From: CBDCIS01 sp965217565 | GTDB taxonomy: Bacteria > Chloroflexota > Dehalococcoidia > Lucifugimonadales > CATOSD01 | Assembly (NCBI GenBank): GCA_965217565.1 | Contig: CBDCIS010000002.1 | Location: 1 to 64,000 of the forward strand | Reading direction: 5' to 3' | Length of the DNA: 64,000 bases | In this document: positions 24,363 to 33,381 of the stretch, piece by piece | Layout: each line of letters opens with the position of its first letter | Position numbering within the stretch: the first letter of the stretch is position 1 | Translations under genes and position numbers: made by a program | Notes under the pieces: generated by a model | Seen by the model: the letters and a program-made list of their open reading frames with translations, nothing else | Database searches by the model: none | What the model was told of the DNA's origin: nothing

Positions 24363-25065
24363 ATGCCGATAGCAATAACCGGCGGGGTATTCCAGATACG
24401 GGCTATCGGCGCCGGAGTAACCGTCGTGGTCGAGAACGGCGAGGGCGCTATTGATAGACGCGGGGCTCCGTGGAAGCTCGGGCACGATACTACAGGGGCT
24501 GGAGACCCTGGGACTGTTCCCGGAACAGATAGGAATGGTGGTCATCACCCACGCCCACCCGGACCATTCGGGCGGCCTGGGCAGGCTGGTTGCAGGAAGG
24601 GAGATCGCAGTCGCCGTGCATCGGCTGGAGGCCGACATCATCGCAGGCACGGCGGGGCCCCCGAGCCCGCTGCAAAACGGACTGATCGGGAAGATGACAC
24701 AGCCCGTGTTCAGCAGGCTCATGGGAAGCCCCGTCCCTGTTGATGACCGGCTTGAGAACGGCGACGTTATTCCCTTCGGGACCGAAGTGCGTGTGGCCCA
24801 CCTTCCCGGACACACCGAGGGCAGCATTGCCCTCCACCTGCCAAACAAAGGAACCATCATCGTTGGAGACGTACTGCAGTACAAGTTCGCCCGCACACTC
24901 GGCCCGCCGGCGCTTGGAGTCACCCAGCGACCGAAGGAGGCTATGCGGTCGGTTGAGAAGCTCCTGGGCCTGGACTTCGATACCATGTGCTTCAGTCACT
25001 TCCCTCCCAAGCGTACGGAGCCTCGCGAAGCTCTACGAAGGCTCATTCAACAACATGCTGCATGA
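24363..25065 (+). pseudogene. Metallo-beta-lactamase-fold hydrolase, one frameshift near the start
   Basis: The N-terminus MPIAITGGVFQIRAIGAGVT VVVENGEG is in one frame. From about 24447 the sense is in the next frame: LLIDAGLRGSSGTILQGLET, then THAHPDHSGGLGRL with the HxHxDH zinc motif, VAHLPGHTEGSIAL with the third His, IIVGDVLQYKF and SHFPPKRTEP. One extra base (or two missing) at about 24445 separates them. A TTG at 24451 could start a shortened protein of 204 residues that keeps all zinc ligands, so partial function is conceivable. Broad hydrolase family; substrate unknown. Confidence 0.8.
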
Positions 25066-25091
25066 CTGGTGTGGTGGGTAGTGGATGTGAT

Positions 25092-25111
25092 GGCCCGGTA
25101 AACTCCGGGCC
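25092..25111. terminator. Small perfect hairpin between the hydrolase and synthetase genes
   Basis: GGCCCGG and CCGGGCC form a 7-bp stem around TAAACT. No T-run follows, so only a weak terminator candidate for the upstream gene. Confidence 0.35.
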
Positions 25112-25184
25112 GGAACGCTGCTGTACCGCGCACCTGCACAAAGGACTAAAACCATTGGCTGCCTGCAGCGGCTAGGAAGTGGCT

Positions 25185-27686
25185 ATGAAAAATGCTCGTG
25201 TGTCCGGTGCACCGGTGGGTGAGACGGTTATAGACTTTCTCCGGGGAGCGGTCGAGAGGTACGGGTCCCGCGATGCTCTCCTGTTCAAGCCGGCATTCCG
25301 GTACCAGCGATGGAGCTATTCACGGCTGTGGAACGAGTCCGGACAGGTCGCGACCCTTCTCCAGCGCCGGGGCCTGACAATGGGGGACCAAGTCATCCTG
25401 TGGGGACCCAACTCTCCCCACTGGGTGCTCATTTTCTTCGGGTGTATCAGGGCGGGAGTCGTATTGGTCCCCCTGGACCTTCGCAGCGCGCCCGACTACG
25501 TTTCCAGGGTCATATCCAGGACAGAACCGAAACTGGCGTTCACGTCGCGGCTCACTCCGAAGGACGAGGTTGACCTGGGGGTCCCCGAAATTACCTTCGA
25601 GGAGTTGGAAACCGCCATCCAAGGTTTGCCCCAGCCGGAGCATGTGGACATCGTGCCGGACGATCTCGCCGAGATCATGTTCACCTCCGGCACGACGGGC
25701 GACCCAAAGGGCGTCATGCTCACGCACCGAAACCTGACGGCGAACATAGAGGGTATATCCCAGTACATCTCCTGCAACCCCTCGAGCCGGCTCCTGTCCA
25801 TCCTTCCTCTCAGTCACATGTACGAGCAGATGGGCGGACTGTTCATCGTGCTGTACCATGGTGCCAGTGTCACCTACCCGACCAGCCGCCAGCCTACCGT
25901 TCTGGCGCGGACGATGCGTGAGCGCAGGATAACCATCATGCTTCTCGTCCCCCAGGCGTTGGAGCTGCTGATGAACGGAATTGAGCGGGAGGTGAAACGG
26001 CAGGGAAGGGAATCCCTCTGGAACCGGCTTCTCAGGATAGCCGCGGCGACACCATTTCCCCTGAGACGCCTTCTGTTCCGCCGGGTCCACAAGCAGTTTG
26101 GCGGAAAGCTCGACTTCATCGTGTCGGGAGGGGCGGCGCTGGACCAGGACCTGGGACGCAAGTGGGAACTGCTGGGGGTCAAGATCTTACAGGGGTATGG
26201 GACCACCGAGGCATCCCCCGTCATCAGCAACCACAGCTTACGAGAACGTCGCCTCGGCTCCACCGGTCGCCCGCTGCCCAACGTAGAGGTAAAGATCAGC
26301 AGCGAAGGCGAGATTCTGGTGCGCGGGGACAACGTCACCTCAGGTTACTGGCGTGCACCCGAGGAGACTGCTGCAGCCTTCGACGGAGACTGGTACATGA
26401 CGGGCGACCTGGGCTTCTTCGACGACGAGGGGTTCCTGCACATCCAGGGCAGGAAAAAGGATATGATCGTACTCCCCAGCGGCCAGAATATCTTCCCGGA
26501 AGACATCCAGGCGGTGCTGGCGAAACACCCGAACGTTACGGATGCGACCGTGGTAGGGCTTACTAGGGGCTCGTCGGTTGAGGTGCACGCGGCCTTGATT
26601 CTGGACGACGCCGACACAGCCCAGGAGGTTGTTTCCTGGACCAACGGCCAACTGGCCGAACAGCAAAGAATACGGGGCTTCACCGTTTGGCCGGAGGAGG
26701 ACTTTCCCCGCACCCACACCCTCAAAGTAAGGAAAGGGGTGGTGATCGATACCATCCTCGGAAAGATACAGCCGGAGAGTCCGGCTGTATCACCGGCAGG
26801 CGGAAGCCCGGCGGGAGGGGCAAGGAGCCTGCTCCAGATCATCAGCGAGGTGAGCAAACGAGGTGCCGGGGAGGTGCGGGACGATGCAACCCTCGGCGTG
26901 GACCTGGATTCCCTTGGCCGCGTCGAGTTGCTGTCGGCAATAGAGGCCGAGTTCGGTGTCTACATGGATGAGAGCCAGTTGAGCCCGGAAATGACGGTCC
27001 GGTGCCTGGAGGCTCTCGTCGAAGAGGGGTCAAGGAACCCGCCTATGATGAGCTTTCCAGGTTGGGGGATGCAATGGTGGTGCCGTATCCTTCGCGGATT
27101 CCTCCAGCGGGTAGTCATCTTCCCGGTGGTCAGCCTTCCCTATAAACTGAAGGTGGTGGGTCGCGAGAACCTGGAAGGCATCACCGGCCCCTTGCTCTTC
27201 GCGTCCAACCACAACCTCGGCCTGGACAACCCGTTGATCATCAAGGCGGTTCCCCTCGAGTGGCGCCGCCGCGTGGCGGTGGCCGGGGCTGCCGATCTCT
27301 GGAAGAATCCGGTATGGTGGATCATGAACCCCCTATTGGGAAACGCCTTCCCGCTGGCCAAGGAGGGCTCAGTAAGGCCCAGCCTCGAGAACATGGGGAA
27401 GATCATGGACGACGGCTGGTCGGTCCTGATATATCCGGAAGGCGAACTCACTGTCGGAGGGCCCATCAAGCCCTTCATGAACGGTACCGGCCTTGTTGCC
27501 GTCGAGGGGCGAATTCCCGTAGTCCCTCTGCGCCTATACATCCACAGGCTAGGCTTCCCCGCACGATTCCCTGTCCTCCGGCGGGGGAGGGTCGAGGTCC
27601 GGCTGGGAGAGCCGTTGAGCTTCTCTCCTGGAACGGACTATCAGGACGCAACGTCAGCCATCGAGGAAGCGGTCAAGTCCCTATGA
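25185..27686 (+). CDS. Fused acyl-CoA/AMP ligase, acyl carrier domain and PlsC acyltransferase
   Basis: 833 residues from ATG 25185, preferred over GTG 25179 because AGGAAG sits seven bases before it. Domain 1 (1-530) is an AMP-dependent fatty-acid ligase: FTSGTTGDPKGVML, QGYGTTEASPVISN, YMTGDLGFFDDEG, GRKKDMIVLPSGQN. Domain 2 (about 540-615) is a carrier domain with GVDLDSLGRVELL carrying the phosphopantetheine Ser. Domain 3 (about 640-833) is a PlsC-type acyltransferase: SNHNLGLDNP (HX4D), LIYPEGELT and GTGLVAVEGRIPVVPL. The layout suggests fatty-acid activation, loading on the carrier, and transfer to a glycerol-type acceptor in one protein. No gene partner nearby. Confidence 0.9.
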   Translation: MKNARVSGAPVGETVIDFLRGAVERYGSRDALLFKPAFRYQRWSYSRLWNESGQVATLLQRRGLTMGDQVILWGPNSPHWVLIFFGCIRAGVVLVPLDLRSAPDYVSRVISRTEPKLAFTSRLTPKDEVDLGVPEITFEELETAIQGLPQPEHVDIVPDDLAEIMFTSGTTGDPKGVMLTHRNLTANIEGISQYISCNPSSRLLSILPLSHMYEQMGGLFIVLYHGASVTYPTSRQPTVLARTMRERRITIMLLVPQALELLMNGIEREVKRQGRESLWNRLLRIAAATPFPLRRLLFRRVHKQFGGKLDFIVSGGAALDQDLGRKWELLGVKILQGYGTTEASPVISNHSLRERRLGSTGRPLPNVEVKISSEGEILVRGDNVTSGYWRAPEETAAAFDGDWYMTGDLGFFDDEGFLHIQGRKKDMIVLPSGQNIFPEDIQAVLAKHPNVTDATVVGLTRGSSVEVHAALILDDADTAQEVVSWTNGQLAEQQRIRGFTVWPEEDFPRTHTLKVRKGVVIDTILGKIQPESPAVSPAGGSPAGGARSLLQIISEVSKRGAGEVRDDATLGVDLDSLGRVELLSAIEAEFGVYMDESQLSPEMTVRCLEALVEEGSRNPPMMSFPGWGMQWWCRILRGFLQRVVIFPVVSLPYKLKVVGRENLEGITGPLLFASNHNLGLDNPLIIKAVPLEWRRRVAVAGAADLWKNPVWWIMNPLLGNAFPLAKEGSVRPSLENMGKIMDDGWSVLIYPEGELTVGGPIKPFMNGTGLVAVEGRIPVVPLRLYIHRLGFPARFPVLRRGRVEVRLGEPLSFSPGTDYQDATSAIEEAVKSL

Positions 27687-27719
27687 CGGATGGTACCGAG
27701 AGTTGGGAGCCTATACAGT

Positions 27720-27835
27720 CCTGTGTCTTTTCAAAGGTTCATAGCTGGAACGTTGTCCGCCAGCGTAGTCCATAGGGATGACATTGTGCTGGCGGTTATG
27801 GACATCCAGCCTGTCACCGAAGGCCACACTGGCCA
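27720..27835 (+). pseudogene. HIT-family hydrolase, N-terminal remnant
   Basis: The plus strand reads SFQRFIAGTLSASVVHRDDI VLAVMDIQPVTEGHT. This corresponds to the C-x-F/C-x-x-I-x-G-x-x-P-A-S-x-V-x-x-D-D ... MDIxPxxxGH start of HIT proteins. The two zinc Cys at the start are altered and the HxHxHxx catalytic motif is absent, since the similarity stops after GHT. A dead fragment downstream of the synthetase gene. Confidence 0.65.
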
Positions 27836-28081
27836 CGGAACTAGCCTCTGTAGCTCTCAAGAACAAGTCCGCCTTCTTCTCCAGAATGTCAACCACTCAA
27901 GGCTTGTCGTCCTATAACTCAACTCCCAGCTCGAAGATGGTACTGTGTACGGGCACCCCAAGCCCGTCACAAACACGAAACGCCGTCAGCGCCTTACCCA
28001 CCGGGTGGTGTCTTGCACTCTGTGCCGCCACTTGAACGACGAACGTGATTGGGGGAGAATTGCCTCTCTAGGAGCCGCAGG
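27836..28081. other. Intergenic remnant region
   Basis: No intact gene. The minus strand holds ALTAFRVCDGLGVPVHSTIF ELGVEL and a stop (27910-27990), similar in its ending to the minus-strand tail near 24180. This suggests a small eroded gene family of unknown role. The ribosome-binding site of the following helicase gene (TAGGAG) lies at about 28068. Confidence 0.4.
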
Positions 28082-31000
28082 ATGATAACCCTTCATGCAG
28101 GCGAGTCTAACGGCGCCCTCGTTCTCTGGGGCGAAGCATCGGGGGACGACGGTGTACGCTCTATTTCCCGGCGGCGAGGGACGAAAGCCCCCTATGCAAG
28201 TCTGCATCCGTTTGCCGCCAGCACAGGCGAGCTGACCGAGGCGCTAAGGAAGATGTTGCTCGGTCTCAAACCGGCCTCAAGCCGAGCTTGCCACGTGACG
28301 GCCTGGCTGCCAACCAGGGGTGACAGCCCTGTCCCTTCCAGCGCTCTCATCGCAGAACCGCCCAGATCGCGTGCAAAGGCGAAGCTGGCGCCATGGACCG
28401 TCGCAGCCTATCTACTTTCGACGGCAAGGGCCGTGGAGCTTCTGTGCGCATCCATAGGCAAGCCAACGCTCGCGGCAGGAGTGATCGTCGGCGCAGACCT
28501 GGCATACTGGGCGGAGGTGCTCCGCTTTGCCGGATCGATGGTGGCGCGGCAGCAGTTTCTCCCGGGCCTTACGACCGACACAGATGAGCACCGAGCGAGG
28601 TGGGACCCCGTCTTTATCGGGACGGACGCGGAACGGCTTGCCGGACTCGCCAGGCGTATGCCTGCGGCTGCGCGGGCGCTTTCTGAGCCCGACGCAACTG
28701 AACCTCCTGAGATGCCCTCTATCGCAGTGCTCAGGCGGTTTGTGGCCACACTGATAGACTACCTGATACGCACCGCACCCTCTGATGCATCTTCCCTGGC
28801 AGCCCGCCGTCGCAAGAACCAGCTCCCCTTTGACAGCGTGCACGACTCTTGGCTTCATGCCTTGAGGTCGATAGACGGGGTCGTCGAGGGAGATACGGCA
28901 GATCTAGCGCAGCTTGCCGTACAGGTCCGCGAATGGCGGCGACCGATTGCGGTTTCAGTGGGTTCCCCGTTTCGCCTCTGCTTCCGCCTGGAAGAACCGG
29001 AAGATACCGCAAGAACCGAGAAGGCCTCCGGTGACGCATGGTACGTCCGCTATCTGCTCCAACCCCACGACGATCCGAGTCTTCTCATCCCGGTTGACGA
29101 GGCGTGGAAAGCCGGAGGCCGCAAAATCTCTGCGCTAAAGCGAAATGGCTCGAATGTGCGGGAGTTCTTGCTCTCCTCGCTGGGGCAGGCTTCCGGCATC
29201 TGCCCTCGCATCACGGCCAGTCTCGAGAACGCAAAGCCCGCCGGGTACCCACTCGACGCCGCCAAGGCTCATCAGTTCCTGGCCGAAGAGTCCATTGCTC
29301 TTGAGCAGGCGGGCTATGGCGTTATGCTTCCGGCCTGGTGGACCCGCAAGGGTACGAAGGTCCGACTTGCCGTCCGGGCCAACGTCAAGAGCCCGAAGAT
29401 GCAGGGGGGGAGCGGTCTGTCGCTGGAGACGATCGTCCAGTTCGATTGGGAAGTGGCCCTCGGAGACCGGAAGCTCACCCTCCGCGAGCTGGAGGCGCTT
29501 GCGCGGATGAAGGCGCCACTTGTCAGGGTCCGCGGTCAATGGGTGGAGATGAACGCCGCGGAGATTCAGGCGGCGATCGATTTCTGGAAGAAGAAGGGCG
29601 CCGAGAAGGCGACCTTCCGAGACATCATTCAGATGGCACTCGGCACCAAGGACGCACCGCAGGGATTCGACTTCAACGGCGTCAAGGCCACCGGCTGGAT
29701 CGGAAAGCTGCTAAAGCAGCTGGATGGACAGGCGGCGTTCAAGGAGCTTGCGCCCCCGAAAGCCTTCTCGGGCACGCTCCGGCCGTACCAGGTCCGCGGC
29801 TATTCGTGGCTTTCGTTCCTGCGTCAATGGGGCCTGGGGGCATGCTTGGCCGACGACATGGGCCTGGGCAAGACGATTCAGACCCTGGCGCTAACCCAGC
29901 GGGATTGGCAGACCAATGGCAAGCGGCCGGTACTCCTCGTCTGCCCAACCTCCGTGGTAAACAACTGGCAGAAGGAGGCCGCCCGCTTCACTCCTGGACT
30001 TCCCGTGCTGGTGCATCACGGCGCGGGCAGGAAACGAGGTGCGGCTTTCGAGAAGGAGGCAGGAAGGCACGCCATCGTCGTCTCCAGCTACGGACTGTTG
30101 CAGCGGGACGTCAAGTTCCTCAGGGAGGTGCCGTGGAGCGGCGTCGTGCTCGACGAGGCCCAAAACATCAAGAACCCAGAGACCAGGCAGGCGCGGGCCG
30201 CACGGTTGCTGGAAGCCGACTACCGCATCGCCCTGACCGGAACGCCGGTCGAGAACAACGTGGGCGACATGTGGTCGATCATGGAGTTTTTGAACCCTGG
30301 TTTCCTGGGGTCCCAGAGCGAGTTCAAGCGCAACTTCTTCGTGCCCATTCAGGCAGAGCGGGACCCGAGCGCGGCGGAGCGCCTCAAGCGCGTTACCGGC
30401 CCGTTCATCCTCCGGAGGCTCAAGACGGACAGGTCCATCATCTCCGACCTGCCGGAGAAGCTGGAGATGAAGGTCTTCTGTTCACTGACGAAGGAGCAGG
30501 CCTCTCTGTACGCCGCCGTCCTCAAGGAGACGGAAGAGACGCTGGAGTCGGCCGAGGGTATCCAGCGGAGAGGGCTGGTCCTGGGCACGCTCTCCAAGCT
30601 CAAGCAGGTCTGCAACCACCCGGCGCAGTTTCTGGGCGACAACTCCGGCATTGCCGCCCGGTCCGGCAAGCTGTCGAGGTTGACGGAGATGCTGGAGGAG
30701 GTTGTCGAGGTCGGCGACCGGGCGTTGGTCTTCAGCCAGTTTGCGGAGATGGGCCACATTCTTCGACGCCATGTGCAGGAGACGTTCGGCCGGGAGGCGC
30801 TGTTCCTTCACGGCGGCGTGCCGAAGCGCCAGCGCGACCGGATGGTGGAGCGCTTCCAGGACGAGGGCGACGGGCCGCAGATCTTCATCCTGTCTCTAAA
30901 GGCCGGCGGCACAGGATTGAACCTCACTTCGGCCAACCACGTCTTCCACTTCGACCGCTGGTGGAACCCGGCCGTCGAGAACCAGGCAACCGACCGGGTC

Positions 31001-31204
31001 TTCCGCATCGGCCAGGCGCGGAATGTCCAGGTCCACAAGTTCATCTGCGCAGGAACGCTGGAAGAGAAGATCGACGGGATGATCGAGCGCAAGAAGGAGG
31101 TCGCTGAAAAAGTCATCGGCGCCGACGAGGGCTGGCTGACGGCGCTCTCCAACGACGACCTGAGGGAAGTCCTGGCTCTGAGCAAGGAAGCCGTAGGAGC
31201 ATAG
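28082..31204 (+). CDS. SNF2/RapA-family ATP-dependent DNA translocase
   Basis: 1,040 residues from MITLHAGESNGALVLWG (TAGGAG upstream). The N-terminal 480 residues are the conserved accessory region of bacterial SNF2 proteins. The helicase core starts at LRPYQVRGYSWLSFL. Motif I is CLADDMGLGKTIQT (about residue 590), motif II VVLDEAQNIKNP, motif III ALTGTPVENN, then ILRRLKTD, FLHGGVPKRQRD and motif VI NQATDRVFRIGQ. It acts on double-stranded DNA or DNA-bound proteins. The next gene follows with one base between and encodes a SWIM zinc-finger protein, its usual partner. Intact; role in repair or defence unsettled. Confidence 0.93.
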   Translation: MITLHAGESNGALVLWGEASGDDGVRSISRRRGTKAPYASLHPFAASTGELTEALRKMLLGLKPASSRACHVTAWLPTRGDSPVPSSALIAEPPRSRAKAKLAPWTVAAYLLSTARAVELLCASIGKPTLAAGVIVGADLAYWAEVLRFAGSMVARQQFLPGLTTDTDEHRARWDPVFIGTDAERLAGLARRMPAAARALSEPDATEPPEMPSIAVLRRFVATLIDYLIRTAPSDASSLAARRRKNQLPFDSVHDSWLHALRSIDGVVEGDTADLAQLAVQVREWRRPIAVSVGSPFRLCFRLEEPEDTARTEKASGDAWYVRYLLQPHDDPSLLIPVDEAWKAGGRKISALKRNGSNVREFLLSSLGQASGICPRITASLENAKPAGYPLDAAKAHQFLAEESIALEQAGYGVMLPAWWTRKGTKVRLAVRANVKSPKMQGGSGLSLETIVQFDWEVALGDRKLTLRELEALARMKAPLVRVRGQWVEMNAAEIQAAIDFWKKKGAEKATFRDIIQMALGTKDAPQGFDFNGVKATGWIGKLLKQLDGQAAFKELAPPKAFSGTLRPYQVRGYSWLSFLRQWGLGACLADDMGLGKTIQTLALTQRDWQTNGKRPVLLVCPTSVVNNWQKEAARFTPGLPVLVHHGAGRKRGAAFEKEAGRHAIVVSSYGLLQRDVKFLREVPWSGVVLDEAQNIKNPETRQARAARLLEADYRIALTGTPVENNVGDMWSIMEFLNPGFLGSQSEFKRNFFVPIQAERDPSAAERLKRVTGPFILRRLKTDRSIISDLPEKLEMKVFCSLTKEQASLYAAVLKETEETLESAEGIQRRGLVLGTLSKLKQVCNHPAQFLGDNSGIAARSGKLSRLTEMLEEVVEVGDRALVFSQFAEMGHILRRHVQETFGREALFLHGGVPKRQRDRMVERFQDEGDGPQIFILSLKAGGTGLNLTSANHVFHFDRWWNPAVENQATDRVFRIGQARNVQVHKFICAGTLEEKIDGMIERKKEVAEKVIGADEGWLTALSNDDLREVLALSKEAVGA

Positions 31205-31205
31205 G

Positions 31206-32120
31206 ATGGCATATCGTTACCATGAATACTTCGAGCCTTCCCGGCCTCGCGAGGCGAAAGGCGGCATCAAGGCGCAGTCCAGACGGGGTGGGTTCGGCCG
31301 GAGCTGGTGGGCAAGGCGCTGGATTGAGGTTCTGGTGGGCTTCGACCTCGGAACGAGGCTCGGTCGCGGCAGGTCCTATGCTCGCCGGGGCCAGGTGCTG
31401 TCGATAGATGTCGAAAAGGGAGCCGTAACAGCCAGGGTGCAGGGCTCCCGTGCCAGGCCTTACCGGGTCGAGATCAAAGTCAGTACGCTTGGCAGATCGG
31501 ACTGGAAGAAGCTGACCACGGCGCTTTCCGGGCGGCCTATCTTCGTGGCAAAGCTGCTGGCAGGGCAGATGCCCGATAATATCGAAGACGTCTTCAGGGA
31601 CGCAGGACTTTCGCTCTTCCCTGACAAGGGCGCTGACCTTGAGACCGACTGCTCGTGCCCCGACTGGTCGAATCCTTGCAAGCACATCGCAGCGGTCTAC
31701 CTCCTCTTGGGCGAGGAGTTCGATCGCGACCCGTTCCTTGTTTTCAAGCTGAGGGGAGTAGAGCGAGGAGAGCTTGTCGGCCTGGTTGGACGCCAGACGG
31801 CAGCAAGGAGCAAGGCGGGAGGTGCGGGAGGTTATGAAGCGACTCTCGGGTCTTTCTCCGAGCAGGCACCAGGTCATCCACCGCCGGAGCCGCTTCCCGC
31901 GGATCCCGACGAGTTCTGGGGACAGGCGAACGCGGAGGAGGAGGACGCGTACGGAGTCGCGCGCATCCCGACGATCTCTGCGGCGTTACTCAAACGGCTG
32001 GGCAGCTTCCCGTTCTGGCGGGGTAAGGAGAGCTTCATCCCTGCGCTGGAAGAAATCTATCGCAAGGCGTCGCCCGTTGGGTTGGATGTGTTTCTCGGCG
32101 AACGGCAGGGCTCAGAGTGA
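31206..32120 (+). CDS. SWIM zinc-finger protein
   Basis: 304 residues, starting one base after the SNF2 stop, so the two are translationally coupled. The middle carries the SWIM motif CSCPDWSNPCKHIAAVYLLL (CxCxnCxH). The N-terminal half is basic (SRRGGFGRSWWARRWIE) and fits DNA or protein binding. The acidic, Pro-rich region after residue 200 may be flexible. SWIM domains bind DNA or partner proteins, and bacterial SNF2-SWIM pairs are common, so it probably directs the translocase. Complete by its ending in the region of LLKRLGSFPFWRGKESFI. Confidence 0.88.
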   Translation: MAYRYHEYFEPSRPREAKGGIKAQSRRGGFGRSWWARRWIEVLVGFDLGTRLGRGRSYARRGQVLSIDVEKGAVTARVQGSRARPYRVEIKVSTLGRSDWKKLTTALSGRPIFVAKLLAGQMPDNIEDVFRDAGLSLFPDKGADLETDCSCPDWSNPCKHIAAVYLLLGEEFDRDPFLVFKLRGVERGELVGLVGRQTAARSKAGGAGGYEATLGSFSEQAPGHPPPEPLPADPDEFWGQANAEEEDAYGVARIPTISAALLKRLGSFPFWRGKESFIPALEEIYRKASPVGLDVFLGERQGSE

Positions 32121-32326
32121 TCGAGGAGCGCTGGTTCTGAGGGATGACCGGTGGCGGATCCGCCACGGTTCTGGGCTACGCTGCCTCGCGCGGGCGCCTA
32201 ACCCGATCACTCACTTATGGGGCCAGTGGGCCGATACCGTACTCAGGGGGGTGACGTGATACTCTCTGGAGATTAGGAGGACAATTTGACTGGTCGGTGG
32301 ATGCAAACGTACAGGGATGCCCAGAG

Positions 32327-32425
32327 GTGACAAAGACTATCTACCTGGCTAATCCTTACGGATTCTCTGCCCAGCAGAAGATGCTGCTGCTGCCTCCCAT
32401 AGTGGCGGCTTCTGGAGGAGCTTGA
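32327..32425 (+). pseudogene. Nucleoside 2-deoxyribosyltransferase-like, N-terminal remnant
   Basis: A 32-codon frame from GTG 32327 reads VTKTIYLANPYGFSAQQKML and LPPIVAASG before a stop. YLANPYGFS matches the start of nucleoside 2-deoxyribosyltransferase/YtoQ-like proteins (loop at the nucleotide site). The rest is replaced by the IS1182 fragment that begins about here. AGAGG lies upstream of the GTG. Confidence 0.55.
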
Positions 32426-32426
32426 G

Positions 32427-33002
32427 TTGGTGAGCCCTGCCGGGGGCCGGGCGCCAGCGGAGGCCGACAGGGGTGATGGGCCGGTCAGACTGACTGCTGC
32501 TGACTTTGACATCGACGTTACGGCAAGGAGGGCTGCGGTGTGTCCTGCAGGACATGAGGCTGTGTCCGAGTACGAGGATGAAGACGCTCCCGAGCGAGTG
32601 GAGATGCACTTCGCCCGGGAGGTGTGTGAGCCCTGCTCGCTGCGTTCCCGGTGTCCTGTGAGGTGGCGGCGTCGCTCTGAGCTCGGGGGAGAGTGGTCGC
32701 CGAGTGGAGACTACGTGCTGAGTGCGGACCTCGCCAGGGTGAACATCGGACGGAGGCGAAGGGCCGAGTCGGATGGACAATGGCGTAGACGGTACGGGTT
32801 GCGTGCGGGGATGGAGGGTACGAACTCGGAGTTGAAACGGCGCCATGGTCTTGGCCGCCTACGGGTACGTGGAGGAGAGAGGGTCCGGCTCGCAGTCTAC
32901 CTCAAGGCCCTGGCCTGTAACGTCAAGCGAATGGTCCGGGCACGGTTGGACGAGATGTTGGCCCGGCCGGATGCCCTGGCCACCGCTCCCACCGCTGCAT
33001 GA
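32427..33002 (+). mobile_element. IS1182-family transposase, C-terminal half
   Basis: The frame shows the cysteine region (AAVCPAGHEAVSEYEDED, CEPCSLRSRCPVRW), then RRRYGLRAGMEGTNSELKRR HGLGRLRVRGG and YLKALACNVKRMVRARL. The GMEGTNSELKR segment carries the catalytic Glu of the DDE triad. The first half, with both Asp residues, is missing, and the element's inverted ends are not seen. It interrupts a deoxyribosyltransferase-like gene. Confidence 0.8.
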
Positions 33003-33381
33003 GGATACAGAAGCCGTTGCGAGCCCGCTGATGCCTGCCCTGACGGGGTATGGCACACCACAACTACCTCATCGGCCACAACACAAGCCCCGACCGGAAC
33101 AAACCAAATCCCTCGCCTATCCGCCCTCACGCCGCAGAACCAATCCGAAAGGCCCTTGTTACGAGGGAATCATCGTTGCGATGTCCAGGTGGTTGTGAAG
33201 CCGGGGGCGACTTACGACCCTGTGCGGCAGTCGGAATTGGGACGAGGCCACTACAGTCAGGTTCATTGACCTAGAACGCGCGTGCCGTGTATCGTAAATC
33301 ATTCCTTACCTCTGGGCGGCAGATTCTAAGGACTTGGCTCGCGGGAGCGGGGCAGAACCTACAAATCTAGGGGTGACAACA
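33003..33381. other. Intergenic region upstream of the nuclease-NTPase
   Basis: A Pro-rich spurious frame and no recognisable gene. Composition becomes more AT-rich after 33280, consistent with a change to DNA of different origin at the start of the nuclease-NTPase gene. Confidence 0.4.

Noticed and set aside
29338..31107. Second long plus-strand frame inside the SNF2 gene
   Set aside because: A shifted frame of a high-GC gene with Arg/Gly/Pro bias; all helicase motifs are in the other frame.
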